NCBI GenBank assembly: GCA_016719855.1
Contig: JADJYH010000009.1
Span: forward strand, 124,001 to 188,000
DNA: 64,000 nucleotides
Direction of reading: 5' to 3'
Origin: Saprospiraceae bacterium
GTDB lineage: Bacteria; Bacteroidota; Bacteroidia; Chitinophagales; Saprospiraceae
Below, piece after piece: positions 7,143-17,497 of this stretch (position 1 is its first letter; each line of letters begins with the position of its first letter). The position numbers were made by a program, and so were the translations under genes. The notes below the pieces were generated by a model that saw only the letters and a program-made list of their open reading frames with translations, searched no databases and had not been told where the DNA came from.

Positions 7143-9413
7143 ATGAAAATTTCAAATACCCTGTTTTTCCTGTTCTCTTTTTTCCTTTCCCACGCCAACG
7201 AGGGCGTTCTGTCTGGCAAAATCACCAGTGGTGGCTACCCCGTCCCCTTTGCTTTTTGCGCCATCGAAACCCTAAAAATGGCAGCCACAGCCGATGAACA
7301 CGGACATTTTTACTTAGATGGCCTACCGGAGGGACACCACCACCTGAGCATCACCAGCCTTGGCTACCTGCCCCAAAACTTGGAGGTGTTCGTTTCAAAA
7401 AACAAACCTGCCCAACTCGAAATCGAGTTGGAGGAAGCACCTTTTTCGCTCAATGCCGTTGTCGTTTCCGGTACCCGCACGGAGCGCCGCCGCCTCAACA
7501 ACCCGGTGGCAGTGAACGTGCTCACCAGCGCCACTTTTCAGGTCACGCAGTCCAACACCCTGTCCGAGGGTCTGTGCTTCCAGCCCGGCCTCCGCATGGA
7601 GACGGACTGCCAGACTTGCAACTATACTCAACTGAGAATGAACGGCTTAGGTGGTGCTTACAGCCAGATTTTGATTGACAACCGACCCGTTTTCACCTCG
7701 CTGATGAGCCTCTACGGTTTGGAGCAAATACCGGCTTCGCAAATCGAGCGGGTGGAGGTGGTGAAGGGCGGCGGCTCGGTGCTGTACGGCTCCAACGCCA
7801 TCGCTGGCACGGTGAACGTCATCACGAAAATGCCCGCCGAAAACACCTGGTCCATCACCGGGAATTCGGCGCTGATTGACGGCCAAACCGCCGACCATTT
7901 TTTCAACGGCAATGCCGCCATCATCAACAAGGAAAAAACGGCAGGCATCAGCCTGTTTTCATCGCACCGCAACCGACGGGAGTACGACGCCAACGCTGAT
8001 GGCTTTTCTGAAATGCCGATGCTGCGCAACAATTCGTTCGGTTTCAAAACCTACCTGAAACCCAACGGCCAGCACCGGCTGCAACTGAACGGCTGGAGCA
8101 TCAACGAGTTCCGCCGGGGCGGCAATGCCTTCGACCTGCCTGCCGACCGTGCCGACCAGTCGGAGGAGCGCAGCCAGCAGGTGTGGATTGGCGGGGCAGA
8201 CTACACGTTTACCCCAAAAGACGGCAAGACTGGCCTGAACGCCTACTTCGCCGCACAGCAAACTGCCCGGCGGCACTACACCGGAATTGACCACAGCGAC
8301 GGTTGGGGCAACACCAAAAGCAGCACGCTGACCGGGGGCCTGCAAGTCAACCGCAGGCTGGATTTTTGGAAGAGACGCAACACGTTCACGCTCGGCATCG
8401 AGCACCAGCACGACGATACTTTTGACGAAATCGAAGCCTACAACTACCTGATTGACCAAGTAACCGACCTCACGGGGCTGTTCCTCCAAAGCGACTGGGA
8501 CATCTTGCCGAAGCTCACCCTGCTGTCCGGTGTGCGGTTCAACAAGCACAATTTTGTGGATAAAATCATCGCCACGCCACGCCTCAGTGCGCTGTACAAG
8601 CCCGTGGAAAACCTTCAGTTGCGGGCGTCGTGGGCACAAGGTTTCAAAGCGCCACAGGCATTCGAGACGGACCTGCACATCGCATTTGCCGGTGGCAGTG
8701 TTTCCCTCATCCAGATTTCGCCCGACCTGCGGGAGGAGACCTCCAACAGCTACACTTTTTCGCTCGATTTCAACCGCCCGAAGGCGACCCACATCTTCGG
8801 CTTCACGCTCGATGCCTTCCGCACGAGGTTGCTGAACGCCTTTGTTTTGGAGGAAAACGGCTCGGACGCCAACGGCAACATGCTCCTGCTCCGCAAAAAC
8901 GGTGGGCACTCGACCGTGCAGGGGCTGACCTTGGAGGGGAGGTTCAACTACGACCAAAAAGTCCAGTTGGAGACCGGAATGACGCTGCAATCCACCCGCT
9001 TCGACAACCCTGTGGCCTGGTCATTGGAAATTCCCGGCACGAAAAAATACCTGCGGACGCCCAACCATTACGGCTTTTTTACCTTGCTCTTTTTGCCAGA
9101 AAACAAGTTAAATGGCTCGCTTTCAGGCGTTTACACCGGGCGGATGGACGTGCCGCACTTTGCCGGGGCATCCGGTGTGGAGCGGGACTTGCTGTTCCGT
9201 TCGCCTGATTTTTGGGAAATGAACTGCAAGCTCAACTACCGCCTGCACCTGCACAGCATGGAAACCGACCTTGAGTTTTCGGCAGGGGTGCAGAACATTT
9301 TCAACGCTTACCAATCGGATTTTGACAGTGGAAAGTATCGGGACAGCAACTATATCTACGGCCCGGCGAGGCCGAGGGCGGTGTTCGTGGGACTGAAGTT
9401 TGGCGTTTTTTAA
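7143..9413 (+). CDS. TonB-dependent receptor with carboxypeptidase-regulatory-like N-terminus
   Basis: A 756-residue outer-membrane active transporter. Order of parts: signal peptide (about 1-18); a CarboxypepD_reg-like beta domain (about 20-100, GKITSGGYPVPFAFCAIETL and SITSLGYLPQNLEV); plug domain (about 110-230) with VVVSGTRTERRRLNNPVAV, RMNGLGGAYSQILIDNRPVF and RVEVVKGGGSVLYGSNAI; and a 22-strand barrel ending in LKFGVF with a terminal aromatic residue. The CQTCN pair of cysteines in the plug is common in metal-related Bacteroidota receptors. The palindrome upstream supports a metal or siderophore substrate, which remains inferred. It is convergent with the response regulator gene. Confidence 0.93.
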   Translation: MKISNTLFFLFSFFLSHANEGVLSGKITSGGYPVPFAFCAIETLKMAATADEHGHFYLDGLPEGHHHLSITSLGYLPQNLEVFVSKNKPAQLEIELEEAPFSLNAVVVSGTRTERRRLNNPVAVNVLTSATFQVTQSNTLSEGLCFQPGLRMETDCQTCNYTQLRMNGLGGAYSQILIDNRPVFTSLMSLYGLEQIPASQIERVEVVKGGGSVLYGSNAIAGTVNVITKMPAENTWSITGNSALIDGQTADHFFNGNAAIINKEKTAGISLFSSHRNRREYDANADGFSEMPMLRNNSFGFKTYLKPNGQHRLQLNGWSINEFRRGGNAFDLPADRADQSEERSQQVWIGGADYTFTPKDGKTGLNAYFAAQQTARRHYTGIDHSDGWGNTKSSTLTGGLQVNRRLDFWKRRNTFTLGIEHQHDDTFDEIEAYNYLIDQVTDLTGLFLQSDWDILPKLTLLSGVRFNKHNFVDKIIATPRLSALYKPVENLQLRASWAQGFKAPQAFETDLHIAFAGGSVSLIQISPDLREETSNSYTFSLDFNRPKATHIFGFTLDAFRTRLLNAFVLEENGSDANGNMLLLRKNGGHSTVQGLTLEGRFNYDQKVQLETGMTLQSTRFDNPVAWSLEIPGTKKYLRTPNHYGFFTLLFLPENKLNGSLSGVYTGRMDVPHFAGASGVERDLLFRSPDFWEMNCKLNYRLHLHSMETDLEFSAGVQNIFNAYQSDFDSGKYRDSNYIYGPARPRAVFVGLKFGVF

Positions 9414-9421
9414 AGGTAGAG

Positions 9422-10559
9422 TTAGACTCCAAAGCCGTACTCCTCAATCTTCCGGTATAGCGTCGCCAGCCCGATGCCGAGCAGTTCGGCGGTTTTGGTC
9501 TTGTTGCCCTTGGTGTGGGCGAGCACTTTGCGAATGTGCATTTTCTCGATTTCGGCGAGCTTCATCAGGTCAATTTGGTTGCCGGACTCGGTGTACTGGA
9601 AGTCGTAGGGCAGGCAGTCGAGTGTGAGGTCGGGGCCGGAGGCAAGGATGACGGCCCGCTCAATGACATTCTTGAGTTCCCGGATGTTCCCCTTCCAAGG
9701 ATGATTGGTCAGCGCTTTCTTGAACGTATCCTCCATGCCGAGCGGAGCATGGTTCATTTTTGCAGTGAACATTTTGATGAAATATCCGGCCAGCAACGGG
9801 ATGTCCTCAGGGCGTTCTTGCAGCGAGGGTAGCCGGATGTTGAACACCGAGAGGCGGTAGAACAGGTCGAGGCCTTGTCCTTCACCGCCCCGGTGAACGA
9901 GCCAGCCTTGTGTCCGAACATCTCGCTTTCGAGTAGTTCCTTGCCCAGTGCGCTGCAATTGATGGCCACGAACGGCTTGCCACTGCGCTCGCTGGCGGCA
10001 TGGATGGCTTGCGCAAAAACTTCCTTCCCGGTGCCCGTCTCGCCCGTGAGCAGCACGGTGGTGCTGGTGGCAGCCACTTTCCGGGCCATTTCGATAGCGT
10101 GCTGCATCGGCTTCGACTGGCCGATGATTTTGCTGAAACGGTGGCGCTTGCTGCCCACTTCATCCTGCTGTTCCTTTGCCTCGAACTGCCGCAGTGCCTT
10201 CTCCACCGCCTTGCTCAGCAGCGGGATGATTTTGTTGTTGTCGTCGCCCTTGGTGATGTAGTCAAAGGCACCGGCCTTGATGGCCGTCACACTGTCCGGT
10301 ATTGCGCCGAAAGCGGTGAGCAAAATGACCTCGCTCTGCGGGCTGATGGCCTTGATTTTTGGAGACCATCTCCACGCCGTTGGCGTCCGGCAACTTCACG
10401 TCGCAGATGATGGCGTGGATTTTTCTTGCGCCAACAGCTTCAGTCCCTTCGTACCGTTCTCAGCCTGGAACACATCGTAGCCCTCCAGCCGGATGATGCG
10501 GCTGAGGAGGTTTCGGATGTCGTTTTCGTCGTCAATGATGAGGATGTTTGCTTTCCCAT
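9422..10559 (-). pseudogene. Sigma-54-dependent NtrC-family response regulator, frameshifted and internally deleted
   Basis: Read across frames, the gene encodes a receiver domain (NILIIDDENDIRNLL, phosphoacceptor region ICDVKLPDANGVEM, then LLTAFGAIPDS), an AAA+ domain with Walker A TGETGTGKEVFA and the sigma-54 contact loop ESEMFGHKAGSFTGA, and a Fis-type DNA-binding tail (KTKTAELLGIGLATLYRKIEEYG). Frame breaks lie in homopolymers near 10552-10554, 10420-10424 and 10356-10360. At about 9880 the AAA+ domain jumps from GAVKDK directly to LDLFYRLSVF, so some 60-70 residues with Walker B and sensor I are missing. The single-base breaks may be sequencing errors; the missing block would abolish ATPase function if real. 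Confidence 0.8.
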
Positions 10560-10713
10560 TTCTTCAACTGCCAGAAATTTGAGGTAGATTTTCTGGCCGG
10601 GAACTGACACTTTCATGTTCACCAATTCACCCAATTTCAGCCCAAAGAACCACGGTTTGCCGTCATTTATTTAAGTATTTAAAAGCGTTTGACTTGCCAC
10701 GTTTTGCCATCGT

Positions 10714-13351
10714 TTACCGTATTAAATCAATATACCCCCGCAGCAATTCTGGCGCTGGCACCGTGCCAGTCACCCGTTGCTCGAAGACCTTGCAGGTGTA
10801 GTAGTAGGTGCCAGCAGGCAGCGCCTTGCCTTTCATGTTGTTGCCGTCCCAGTTGATGTTCGGGTCGCTGGTCTTGAACACCTGTTCGCCCCAGCGGTTG
10901 AAAACGCTCAACTCGATGCTTTCGATGAAGCAGTAGGGGTACGGGATGAACAGTTCGTTGGCATCATCGCCGTTTGGCGTAAATGCATTTGGCAGGATGT
11001 AGGTCGGGCAGTTGTCGGTGCAGATGACGTTGCTCAGTGCACTCTCGTTGAGGAACGTGTCGAGCGCCGTCACCGCGTAGCAGCCAGCCAGCCCACGGTC
11101 GGGTTGGTGGAAGTAGGTCGTGTCGCCAGACTGCGAAATCTCGCCGACCAGTGCAAAATCACCATCTTCAAAAGGCTTGAAATAAATCCGGTAACTGACC
11201 ACATCGTCCGTTTCCTCGCAGATGTTCATGGGGTTGTCCCAAAGCAGCAGGTTCTCCAACTTCTCCTGCTCCTGGCAGGGTATTTTTTGGTTGCAAATAT
11301 TTGTGACCTCCAGCACAGGAGGGCAGGGTGGCACGTTGTCAATCGGGGTGGAGCAGGCCTCCTGCGATAGGTTGATGAGCGGCGAGGGGATGCCTTCGAT
11401 GCCGTAAGAGCCTTCGACCCGCACGTAGTAGCAGTACTCCCGGCCATTCAGCAGGTGGGCGTCCACGTAAAGCTGTCGGAAGTGATGCCGATGGAGTCCC
11501 AAACAGCGCCGTTTTGGCGGAAAATGGTGTATCGCATATTGACCCAAGGCACTTCGTAGCGCCAAGAGAGGATGTTGCGGTTGTCCGTCGGCTCGATTTC
11601 GAGCCACACGGAAGAGGCATCCGGCGAATCCCCGATTGGCGAAGACTCATTGTTTACGAAAAAATCAATCTTGTAGTTGTACGGGCTGCCCTTCGTGTCA
11701 AGGGTAGCGGCTTGGTCCACGTAGGAGAGTTGCGTAAGCTCCCAAAAAGTAGGGCTGGTGAAGTTGGCGATGGTGGTGAAATTGGTGCCACCGATGTCCC
11801 TGGCCCGCTTGAGTTCGTAGCGGTAGGGGCCGTGGTTGAGCAGCGTGTCGAGGTCTTCGGCAACGGGCTTGATCCAGCGCACTTCGATGATGCCGTTGGC
11901 GGTGCTGGTCTGCTCCACGCTCACGTTGGTGAGGAGCGGTACATCTCGGCTGAGTTGGATGCAGACTTCGTCGGAAGTGAGGCTCTCCACGTGGTTGTAA
12001 GCATGGCCGGAGTCGGTTCGCTTCGCAAAAATGCCGAGAATGCGGTAGCAGTAGGTACGGCCCCGCTCCACGTCGGTGTCCACATGGGCGTATCGTCCGT
12101 TCAGTTCGTCGAGGGTATTGGCGATTTTGGTGTAGCCCTTGCCCGCCAGTCCGGGCATGCAGGTGTCCCGCTCAAACTGGTTGCTGCCCTCTTTTCGCCA
12201 GACGGAGAAGGCAAAAAAGTAGTCCTCCTTGGCGTCCTCGCACTGGTAGGGCTTCGCCCAAGAAACGGTGATTCTGTCGGAGGTGGGGTCGGCCTGCACA
12301 TCGGCGGGCGGTGGCCCCACTACCTTGATGCGCACGGCTTTGAGCGTAGCGAGGCCAGTGGTCAGGCCCTGCATGTTTTGCAGGAAAAAGTCGTCCTCTG
12401 CCTTAAAAACCACCGTGTAGGGCAAGTTGGAGATGTGCTCACAGGAGGTTTGCCAGCGGAATTTTTTGACCACGGGCTGGGACTGGTAGCTGGCGGAAGG
12501 GCTGCCGTCGGGGCGCCAGGTATCGGCATCGTCGGCGGGGCTGTAGTCCACGAGGAACGGAGCGCCGATCGCCGAGAGCTTGATTTTGTCGCCGGGATCA
12601 ATGTCGGTGGCGGTTATGTCGAACTCGACGACCTCACCGGCCACGACGCAGATTTCGTCAATGGTGTTGATGACAGGCAGCAGCCACCATTGGCCCCCAC
12701 ATTTTGCGGGAAACTGTAATTGGGCACTGGCGAATTCACACCTTGCATCGGCACTATCAGCTCGTAGGTCAATTGGTCGCCATCGGCGTCGTAGGCGTTG
12801 GGATTGTGTACGAAAACCTGCCCCACGCAGGCGTAGTCAATCGGCGGTTGGAGCAGGAGCGGCGATGAATTGCAGCCCTGAAACTGTCCGCTGAACAGCG
12901 TGAACCTGGTCTGGAGGTGGAACTGCACGTTCTCCGAGCCAGGGAAATTGACGTTGAGGATGCCGCCGTTGCGGTTGGGGTCGGTGACGGAAATGATGTA
13001 GCTATCCGGGCCGTCGTAGCTGAACTCGGCGATGTAAATGTTGTACTTCACATCATTGGCCAATGCTTGGCCTTGGGGTGGCAGGTTTGGGTCAGGTTGT
13101 GGGCCGTTCACCCTTGCCACCTGCACACAGGTATTGGCAGCATCGCCCCAGCAAAGCGTGAGCGTGTCACGGTCAGCTTGCACACTGCTGGTCTTGGTGT
13201 AGGTGAAAATGGAACAGCGCACCATGTTGCTGTTGCAGCCGTTGATTTGCTCCACGAAGATTTCCCCTGCACGGTTGTGCGTGGCGAATGCTCCTTTGGG
13301 GAGGCTCAAAAAAATAATCGCAGCTAGAAGTAGGCGTAAAGTCGTTTTCAT
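10714..13351 (-). CDS. T9SS type B sorted surface protein (gliding motility-associated C-terminal domain)
   Basis: About 880 residues once two one-base frame breaks are repaired (C run 12694-12698 and A run near 11469-11471). A signal peptide (MKTTLRLLLAAIIFLSLPKG) is followed by beta-rich repeats of fibronectin/Ig type, for example PPPADVQADPTSDRITVSW and related modules. The end is the gliding motility-associated C-terminal domain: PNAFTPNGDDANELF, SIELSVFNRWGEQVF, NINWDGNNMKGKALPAGTYYY. Such proteins are exported by the type IX system and attached to or shed from the cell surface, often as adhesins. Ligand unknown. Transcribed toward the response regulator. Confidence 0.88.
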
Positions 13352-13806
13352 AAAAATTGCTTTGCAATTGCGGGTTTATGCCAAAATAATGCCCTTAAAA
13401 TTACGCATAAAAACGGTTAGCTCCGCCGAATTTTTAGTTTTCGTCAGGTATCAGCCGTTTTTGCCCGTTCAAGCTAAACGAAGCAAAGCAAGTTCAAGTT
13501 TTGGCATTTCAAAGAAATGCCATGCTTTGGATTAAAAAAACAAAGCAAAATACCGCCGGGTGATACAGTTTTTTGGCTTTTTTGCTAAACTCGCCTTGTC
13601 AAATTTGACAGTCCATTTTTCAGGCATATTTTTTTCCTTTTATACTTTGCACCATTAGGTTTTGTGCAAATCGCATGATACCCCTCCTCGCCGCCTCCGG
13701 CGGCTCGTCGGGGAGAGGGGATTCTGGGGCGTTCCGCCCAAACCCCTGTTTGCAAAAAACCTGTTTGTGCGGAGTGTACCCAGCGTACAAGCTAAACACC
13801 TGCATC
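13352..13806. other. Divergent intergenic region
   Basis: 455 bp between the minus-strand surface protein and the plus-strand MerR gene. It has to hold both promoters. Near 13640 a TATACTTTGC stretch resembles a -7 element but is one base off consensus. The right part carries a GC-rich hairpin. I see no gene in it. Confidence 0.6.
13681..13720. repeat. GC-rich REP-like hairpin
   Basis: GCCGCC (13690-13695) pairs with GGCGGC (13699-13704) around TCC, and the outer CCCCTC (13681-13686) pairs with GAGGGG (13715-13720). Its makeup differs from the AT-rich word repeats elsewhere and resembles dispersed palindromic elements. Confidence 0.6.
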
Positions 13807-14142
13807 ATGAGTGTCTTACTGGAGTCCCTCACCAAACGTTATTACTCGGTCACCGAAGTTGCCAGGCTTTTCGGCGTCACCACTAGCCTCGTGCGCTACT
13901 GGGAGCAGGAGTTTGATTTCCTGCGGCCCTACAAGTCGAGCAAGGGCGACCGCCGCTTCACCCCCGAAAACATCCACCAGTTCGAAATCATCTACCACCT
14001 CGTCAAAGAACAGGGCTATACCCTCGCCGGGGCCAAGCGCTACCTGAAGGAGGAAAAGGAGAAAATCCGCCAAAAACAGGAAGCACTTAAAACATTGCGG
14101 CGGCTTCGGGGTTTTCTCGAAGATTTGAAAATGAACGGTTGA
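13807..14142 (+). CDS. MerR family transcriptional regulator
   Basis: A 111-residue protein with an N-terminal winged helix-turn-helix: YYSVTEVARLFGVTTSLVRY (about residues 12-31) with WEQEFDFLRPYKSSKGDRRF forming the wing, followed by ENIHQFEIIYHLVKEQGYTL and a short C-terminal helix (EKEKIRQKQEALKTLRRL) that should form the dimer coiled coil. There is no ligand-binding domain or cysteine set, as in the short MerR proteins common in Bacteroidota. The ATG at 13807 is preferred to the longer frame, which would run through the upstream hairpin. Targets unknown. Confidence 0.9.
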   Translation: MSVLLESLTKRYYSVTEVARLFGVTTSLVRYWEQEFDFLRPYKSSKGDRRFTPENIHQFEIIYHLVKEQGYTLAGAKRYLKEEKEKIRQKQEALKTLRRLRGFLEDLKMNG

Positions 14143-14171
14143 CGGTGGAGGGCTTACGGTAGTACGGCTTG

Positions 14172-14199
14172 CCGACCACCAACTACCGACCACCGACTA
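14172..14199 (+). repeat. 14-bp tandem repeat before the MBL-fold gene
   Basis: CCGACCACCAACTA (14172-14185) is followed by CCGACCACCGACTA (14186-14199), identical at 13 of 14 positions, directly before the ATG at 14202. A loose inverted counterpart (ACGGTAGTACGG) lies upstream at about 14156-14167. Confidence 0.75.
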
Positions 14200-14201
14200 C
14201 C

Positions 14202-15185
14202 ATGACGTTAACTTATCTGCCCGGCCAGCAAGGCGCATCCATCAACAGCGCAGGCCAGTTTTACCATCCCGACTTCCCGTTCGAGCTGTACTGGACGGAC
14301 GTACTGAAATGGAAAACATCGCCAAACCCGTACAGCGAACAAAAAAAACGGGACACTTGGCGGCCCACCGTCGTCAATGACGACAGCTTCCTCGGCCACA
14401 GCCACGACGTGAAGGTTTGGCTCGGCCACGCTTCATTTTTCTTTCGGTTGAATGGGCTGAACATCCTCGTTGACCCCGTCTTCGGCAAGCTGACGCCGTT
14501 CACGCCCCGTCACTCGGGACTGCCCGTGCGCCCCGACCAGTTCCGCAAGCTCGACCTCATCCTCGTCACCCACGACCATCGTGACCACTGCGACGAGACC
14601 AGCCTTCGGTTGTTGCTCCGCAATAATCCACGGGCGCAGGTCGTCACCGGATTGGGGATGGCGAAGGTCATCCAACCGTGGGCTTCTGGGCAAAAAATCG
14701 TGGAGATGGATTGGCACCAACAGCTAAACCTCGAATCTCTTGGCCTACGCATCACCTACCTCCCCACTCGCCACTGGTGCCGCCGCTGGCTCACCGACAT
14801 GAACGTCCGCCTCTGGGGCGCTTTCGTGTTCGAAACGCCAGACACCACGATTTACTTCGGCGGCGATTCCGGCTACGGCAGCCATTTTGCGCACACGGCA
14901 GCGCTTTTTCCCCGCATTGATTTCGCATTTCTCGGCATCGGGGCCTTCTCTCCGGTCTGGTTCATGAAGTCGAACCACATGAGCCCCGCCGACGCCTGGC
15001 AGGCGTTCAGCGACCTCGGCGCCCGCAAGCTAGTGCCCATGCACTACGGCACTTTTGACCTCTCGGACGAGCCGATTGGCGAGCCGGAACGACTACTGCG
15101 TGAAATCGCAGCGGACAGCAATCTGGTTGATTTTTTGACCATCGGCGAATCAAAACCCTTGCGTACCTTGGCGAGGGTTCAATGA
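14202..15185 (+). CDS. MBL-fold metallo-hydrolase, NAPE-PLD/UlaG-like
   Basis: About 327 residues. The metal-binding motif HDHRDHCD (about 113-120), the downstream histidine in LPTRHWCRRW, the metal-bridging aspartate in FGGDSGYGSHF and the last histidine in VPMHYGTFDL together match the N-acyl-phosphatidylethanolamine phospholipase D-like branch of the MBL fold. These are usually cytosolic or periplasmic phosphodiesterases or lactonases; the real substrate is unknown. I prefer the ATG at 14202 over the one at 14169, because the extra N-terminal residues are encoded by the tandem repeat. It follows the MerR gene by 59 nt and may be its target. Confidence 0.85.
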   Translation: MTLTYLPGQQGASINSAGQFYHPDFPFELYWTDVLKWKTSPNPYSEQKKRDTWRPTVVNDDSFLGHSHDVKVWLGHASFFFRLNGLNILVDPVFGKLTPFTPRHSGLPVRPDQFRKLDLILVTHDHRDHCDETSLRLLLRNNPRAQVVTGLGMAKVIQPWASGQKIVEMDWHQQLNLESLGLRITYLPTRHWCRRWLTDMNVRLWGAFVFETPDTTIYFGGDSGYGSHFAHTAALFPRIDFAFLGIGAFSPVWFMKSNHMSPADAWQAFSDLGARKLVPMHYGTFDLSDEPIGEPERLLREIAADSNLVDFLTIGESKPLRTLARVQ

Positions 15186-15244
15186 GTGAATTTGAAGTGA
15201 GTGAAAAACAGGTTCACGCTCATTGGCCTTAAAAAATTCTTGCC

Positions 15245-15736
15245 ATGAGTTTCACAATAAAAAACCTTCTGCTGGCGGGCCTATTCTTGGCCTTCTTCCT
15301 TTTTATTTCTCGCAAAATGCGTACTGGCCTGACCTTTGGCGAGGTGGTCGGTTTCGAGCTGATGTTTACCCAAAAAAAGGCGGAAACAACCATGAAGGAT
15401 TGGCAAATTGAGACTGTCCCAAGTGGCAAAACGAAGGTGGCCGCCCTACTCGAAAATACCAGATTCGACTTCTTCTACATCATCGGGTACGTGTTCTTCG
15501 GCGTGTTTTTGGCGAGGGTAGCTGCCGGGGAAGGCCGCATCGGAACTGCCAACACCATCGCTTGGCTGCTGGTCGTCGCTGGCCTTTGCGACGTGGTGGA
15601 GAACCTGCAAATCCTGCAAATCTTGAAAGGGAATTTCGGCCTGCGGCCAATGGTCATGTCGGTTTGTGCAGCGGTGAAGTTTTTGCTACTGGTAGTTTCG
15701 TTGGGATGGGCGGTGGTGCTGTTTGCGAAGCGGTAA
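15245..15736 (+). CDS. Hypothetical membrane protein
   Basis: A 163-residue protein with an N-terminal hydrophobic helix (LLLAGLFLAFFLFI), a polar segment of about 45 residues, and three more helices: FFYIIGYVFFGVFLARVA, TANTIAWLLVVAGLCDVVEN and VCAAVKFLLLVVSLGWAVVL. The polar loop after helix 1 is probably on one side with the conserved-looking TRFDFFYIIGYV following. I do not recognise the family. It is downstream of the MBL gene on the same strand and its stop is 58 nt from the end of the convergent ABC ATPase. Confidence 0.7.
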   Translation: MSFTIKNLLLAGLFLAFFLFISRKMRTGLTFGEVVGFELMFTQKKAETTMKDWQIETVPSGKTKVAALLENTRFDFFYIIGYVFFGVFLARVAAGEGRIGTANTIAWLLVVAGLCDVVENLQILQILKGNFGLRPMVMSVCAAVKFLLLVVSLGWAVVLFAKR

Positions 15737-15793
15737 AATGGACGCCAAAACTTCGGCGGAGGTTCCAAAGCCTGCCAAACGTTTGGTTCACGT

Positions 15794-16409
15794 TCATTTA
15801 TACTTCATAATATCAATCACTTCGCCACAAAACCCGTAATCCACCGCCACGTTTGACGCCACCACCACCGTCCGGTTACCGAGGAAGCGCTCGGTGAGGG
15901 CCAAGTACCAGTCCACGCCCTGGGCGTCGAGGTTGGTCGTTGGCTCGTCAGAGGAGGAGCGAGGAGGCAGAACAACAGGCCAAGCGCCAGCTTCAGGCGC
16001 TGTTTCATGCCCGAAGAAAAATGGCGCACCTGCTTGTCCTTCGCCTTTGGGAAAGCCAGCAAGTCAATCACATCGGCAGTGCCAGGCCGGGGAGCAGGGG
16101 CTTGAATTTTTGGTGAAAATGGAGGGCTTCCACCAGCGTAAATTCCTCAATCAATTCGATGTACGGGGCAGCGTAGCTTACGTGGCGGTACACCTCGTCC
16201 GGGGCGCATTTTTTGCCTTCGGCAACGAACGAAACTTGCCCCTTCGTCGGCGAGAGGTGGCCGCTCAACAGCTTCATCAACGTGCTCTTGCCGCTGCCGT
16301 TTGGCCCAGTGACCGCATAGCGACCACCCGTAACCAACTGATAATCAATGTCCTTGAATATCCATTCGTAGCGGTAGCGCTTGGATGCCTTCTCCAATGA
16401 AACCATCAT
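15794..16409 (-). CDS. ABC transporter ATP-binding protein (frame breaks)
   Basis: About 205 residues after repair. Walker A is TGPNGSGKST (about residues 36-45), the Q-loop region is SYAAPYIELIEEFT, the signature is FSSGMKQRLKLALGL, and Walker B plus D-loop appear in another frame as DEPTTNLDAQG. The end is VDYGFCGEVIDIMKYK. Frame breaks lie near 16082 (a GG run that should be GGG on the minus strand) and near 15950, both of the homopolymer type. No permease gene is adjacent. I start at the tandem ATGs (16409/16406) because MVSLEKASKRYRYEWIF is the usual opening of this family. Confidence 0.8.
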
Positions 16410-16554
16410 TTGTTGGGCGATAACGGTTGAGTGCAAGGTAATTCGATTAATATACGCTGATATACTGGGTTCAATTTTTTCAAAATGCTGGCGCAATGAT
16501 AGCTATATCATCACAAGCAAATGCTCATAAGTTGAGTTGAATTATTGCTTTTGC

Positions 16555-16592
16555 AAAAAAGACTTCCCGCTATGGTGCGAGAAGCCTTTTTT
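16555..16592 (-). terminator. Intrinsic terminator of the barrel protein gene
   Basis: On the minus strand an A-rich 5' side, a GGCTTCTCG...CGGGAAGTC stem and a TTTTTT tail follow the stop codon of the 16622-17278 gene by 30 nt. Confidence 0.8.
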
Positions 16593-16621
16593 ATTCAGGA
16601 GTACTCATTCAATCTTCCGGC

Positions 16622-17278
16622 TTAACTACCAACACGCTTGAGTCCACTAAAGTAAAATTGGATGCCAAGGCCAATGTCAAATTGGTTCGTGATGGATTTG
16701 GTCGTTATTTTAACACCTGCATCCTCCGTATCGAAAGTGCTACGGGCATAATTGTACTTCAAAATAGCTTCAATGCCAATGCCGCTACTGGAAAATATGG
16801 TAAATCCAGGCCCTGCGCCTATTGCCAAGATATTGGTATTGACGCTCTTTGTATTGGTACCTATGAGCGTCTCATCAGAAGAGTTGCCAAAGCCAAAGGT
16901 GGTCACAAAAAACACCGCCATGTCGTTATCCAGCGGAAAGTAATAGCGACCAAAAGGGCCAAAAAGCAGGTCGCTGTCGGTGGTGCGGTCTTCATTGGGC
17001 TGTTTCACCGAACTGAGGGTGTAATCCAAACCAATGCCCAACACGAAATTGTCGGCAAGGAAATAACCTATATCCGGTGCAATGTTGAACTGTGTAGAAG
17101 AAGGGCCTTCGCCCTTTACGTCTTGGCCGCTCGAACTTACGCTGTTTTCATTTTGAGCCCGAGAGAAACCCACGTTTGTGCCAACTAGAAAATTACCCCT
17201 GTCCAAAATTTGCCCTGCCACTGATTGCGACCAAAGCAAACCAGAAAGGAATAGGACGAAAAGATTGTTCAGTTTCAT
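16622..17278 (-). CDS. Outer-membrane beta-barrel protein
   Basis: A 218-residue protein with a signal peptide (MKLNNLFVLFLSGLLWSQSV, cleavage near AGQ-IL). The mature part has eight or so amphipathic strands with typical barrel phrases: GYFLADNFVLGIGLDYTL, FGPFGRYYFP, AVFFVTTFGFG, GIGIEAILKYNY and a final QFDIGLGIQFYFSG. This is the 'porin family/outer membrane beta-barrel' type common in Bacteroidota. Role unknown. It has its own terminator downstream. Confidence 0.8.
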   Translation of the reverse strand: MKLNNLFVLFLSGLLWSQSVAGQILDRGNFLVGTNVGFSRAQNENSVSSSGQDVKGEGPSSTQFNIAPDIGYFLADNFVLGIGLDYTLSSVKQPNEDRTTDSDLLFGPFGRYYFPLDNDMAVFFVTTFGFGNSSDETLIGTNTKSVNTNILAIGAGPGFTIFSSSGIGIEAILKYNYARSTFDTEDAGVKITTKSITNQFDIGLGIQFYFSGLKRVGS

Positions 17279-17497
17279 GACAGATGTTTTTAGAAAATTA
17301 AGAGGCTTATGACTTTACCCCGCCCTCCACAGGTGAATATCCTTTGCCTTTATTATCTCCAAAGTAACATCTGAAATTGCTACCCTTCAATGATTTTTAC
17401 CCTTCCTTTCCGATGATTTTAGTATGGGCTTCCCAAACTGTCGAGCCATTTTCATGCTCCGAAAACGCAGGTTTACTTACGTAAATCCGAAATCCAG

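Noticed and set aside
7959..8990. Minus-strand open frame of about 343 codons
   Set aside because: It lies entirely inside the TonB receptor gene; composition is that of an antisense shadow.
11514..12719. Plus-strand open frame of about 401 codons
   Set aside because: Shadow of the minus-strand T9SS surface protein, which has a complete C-terminal domain.
14169..14201. Alternative start for the MBL-fold protein
   Set aside because: The extra residues (MPTTNYRPPTT) are translated from the tandem repeat.
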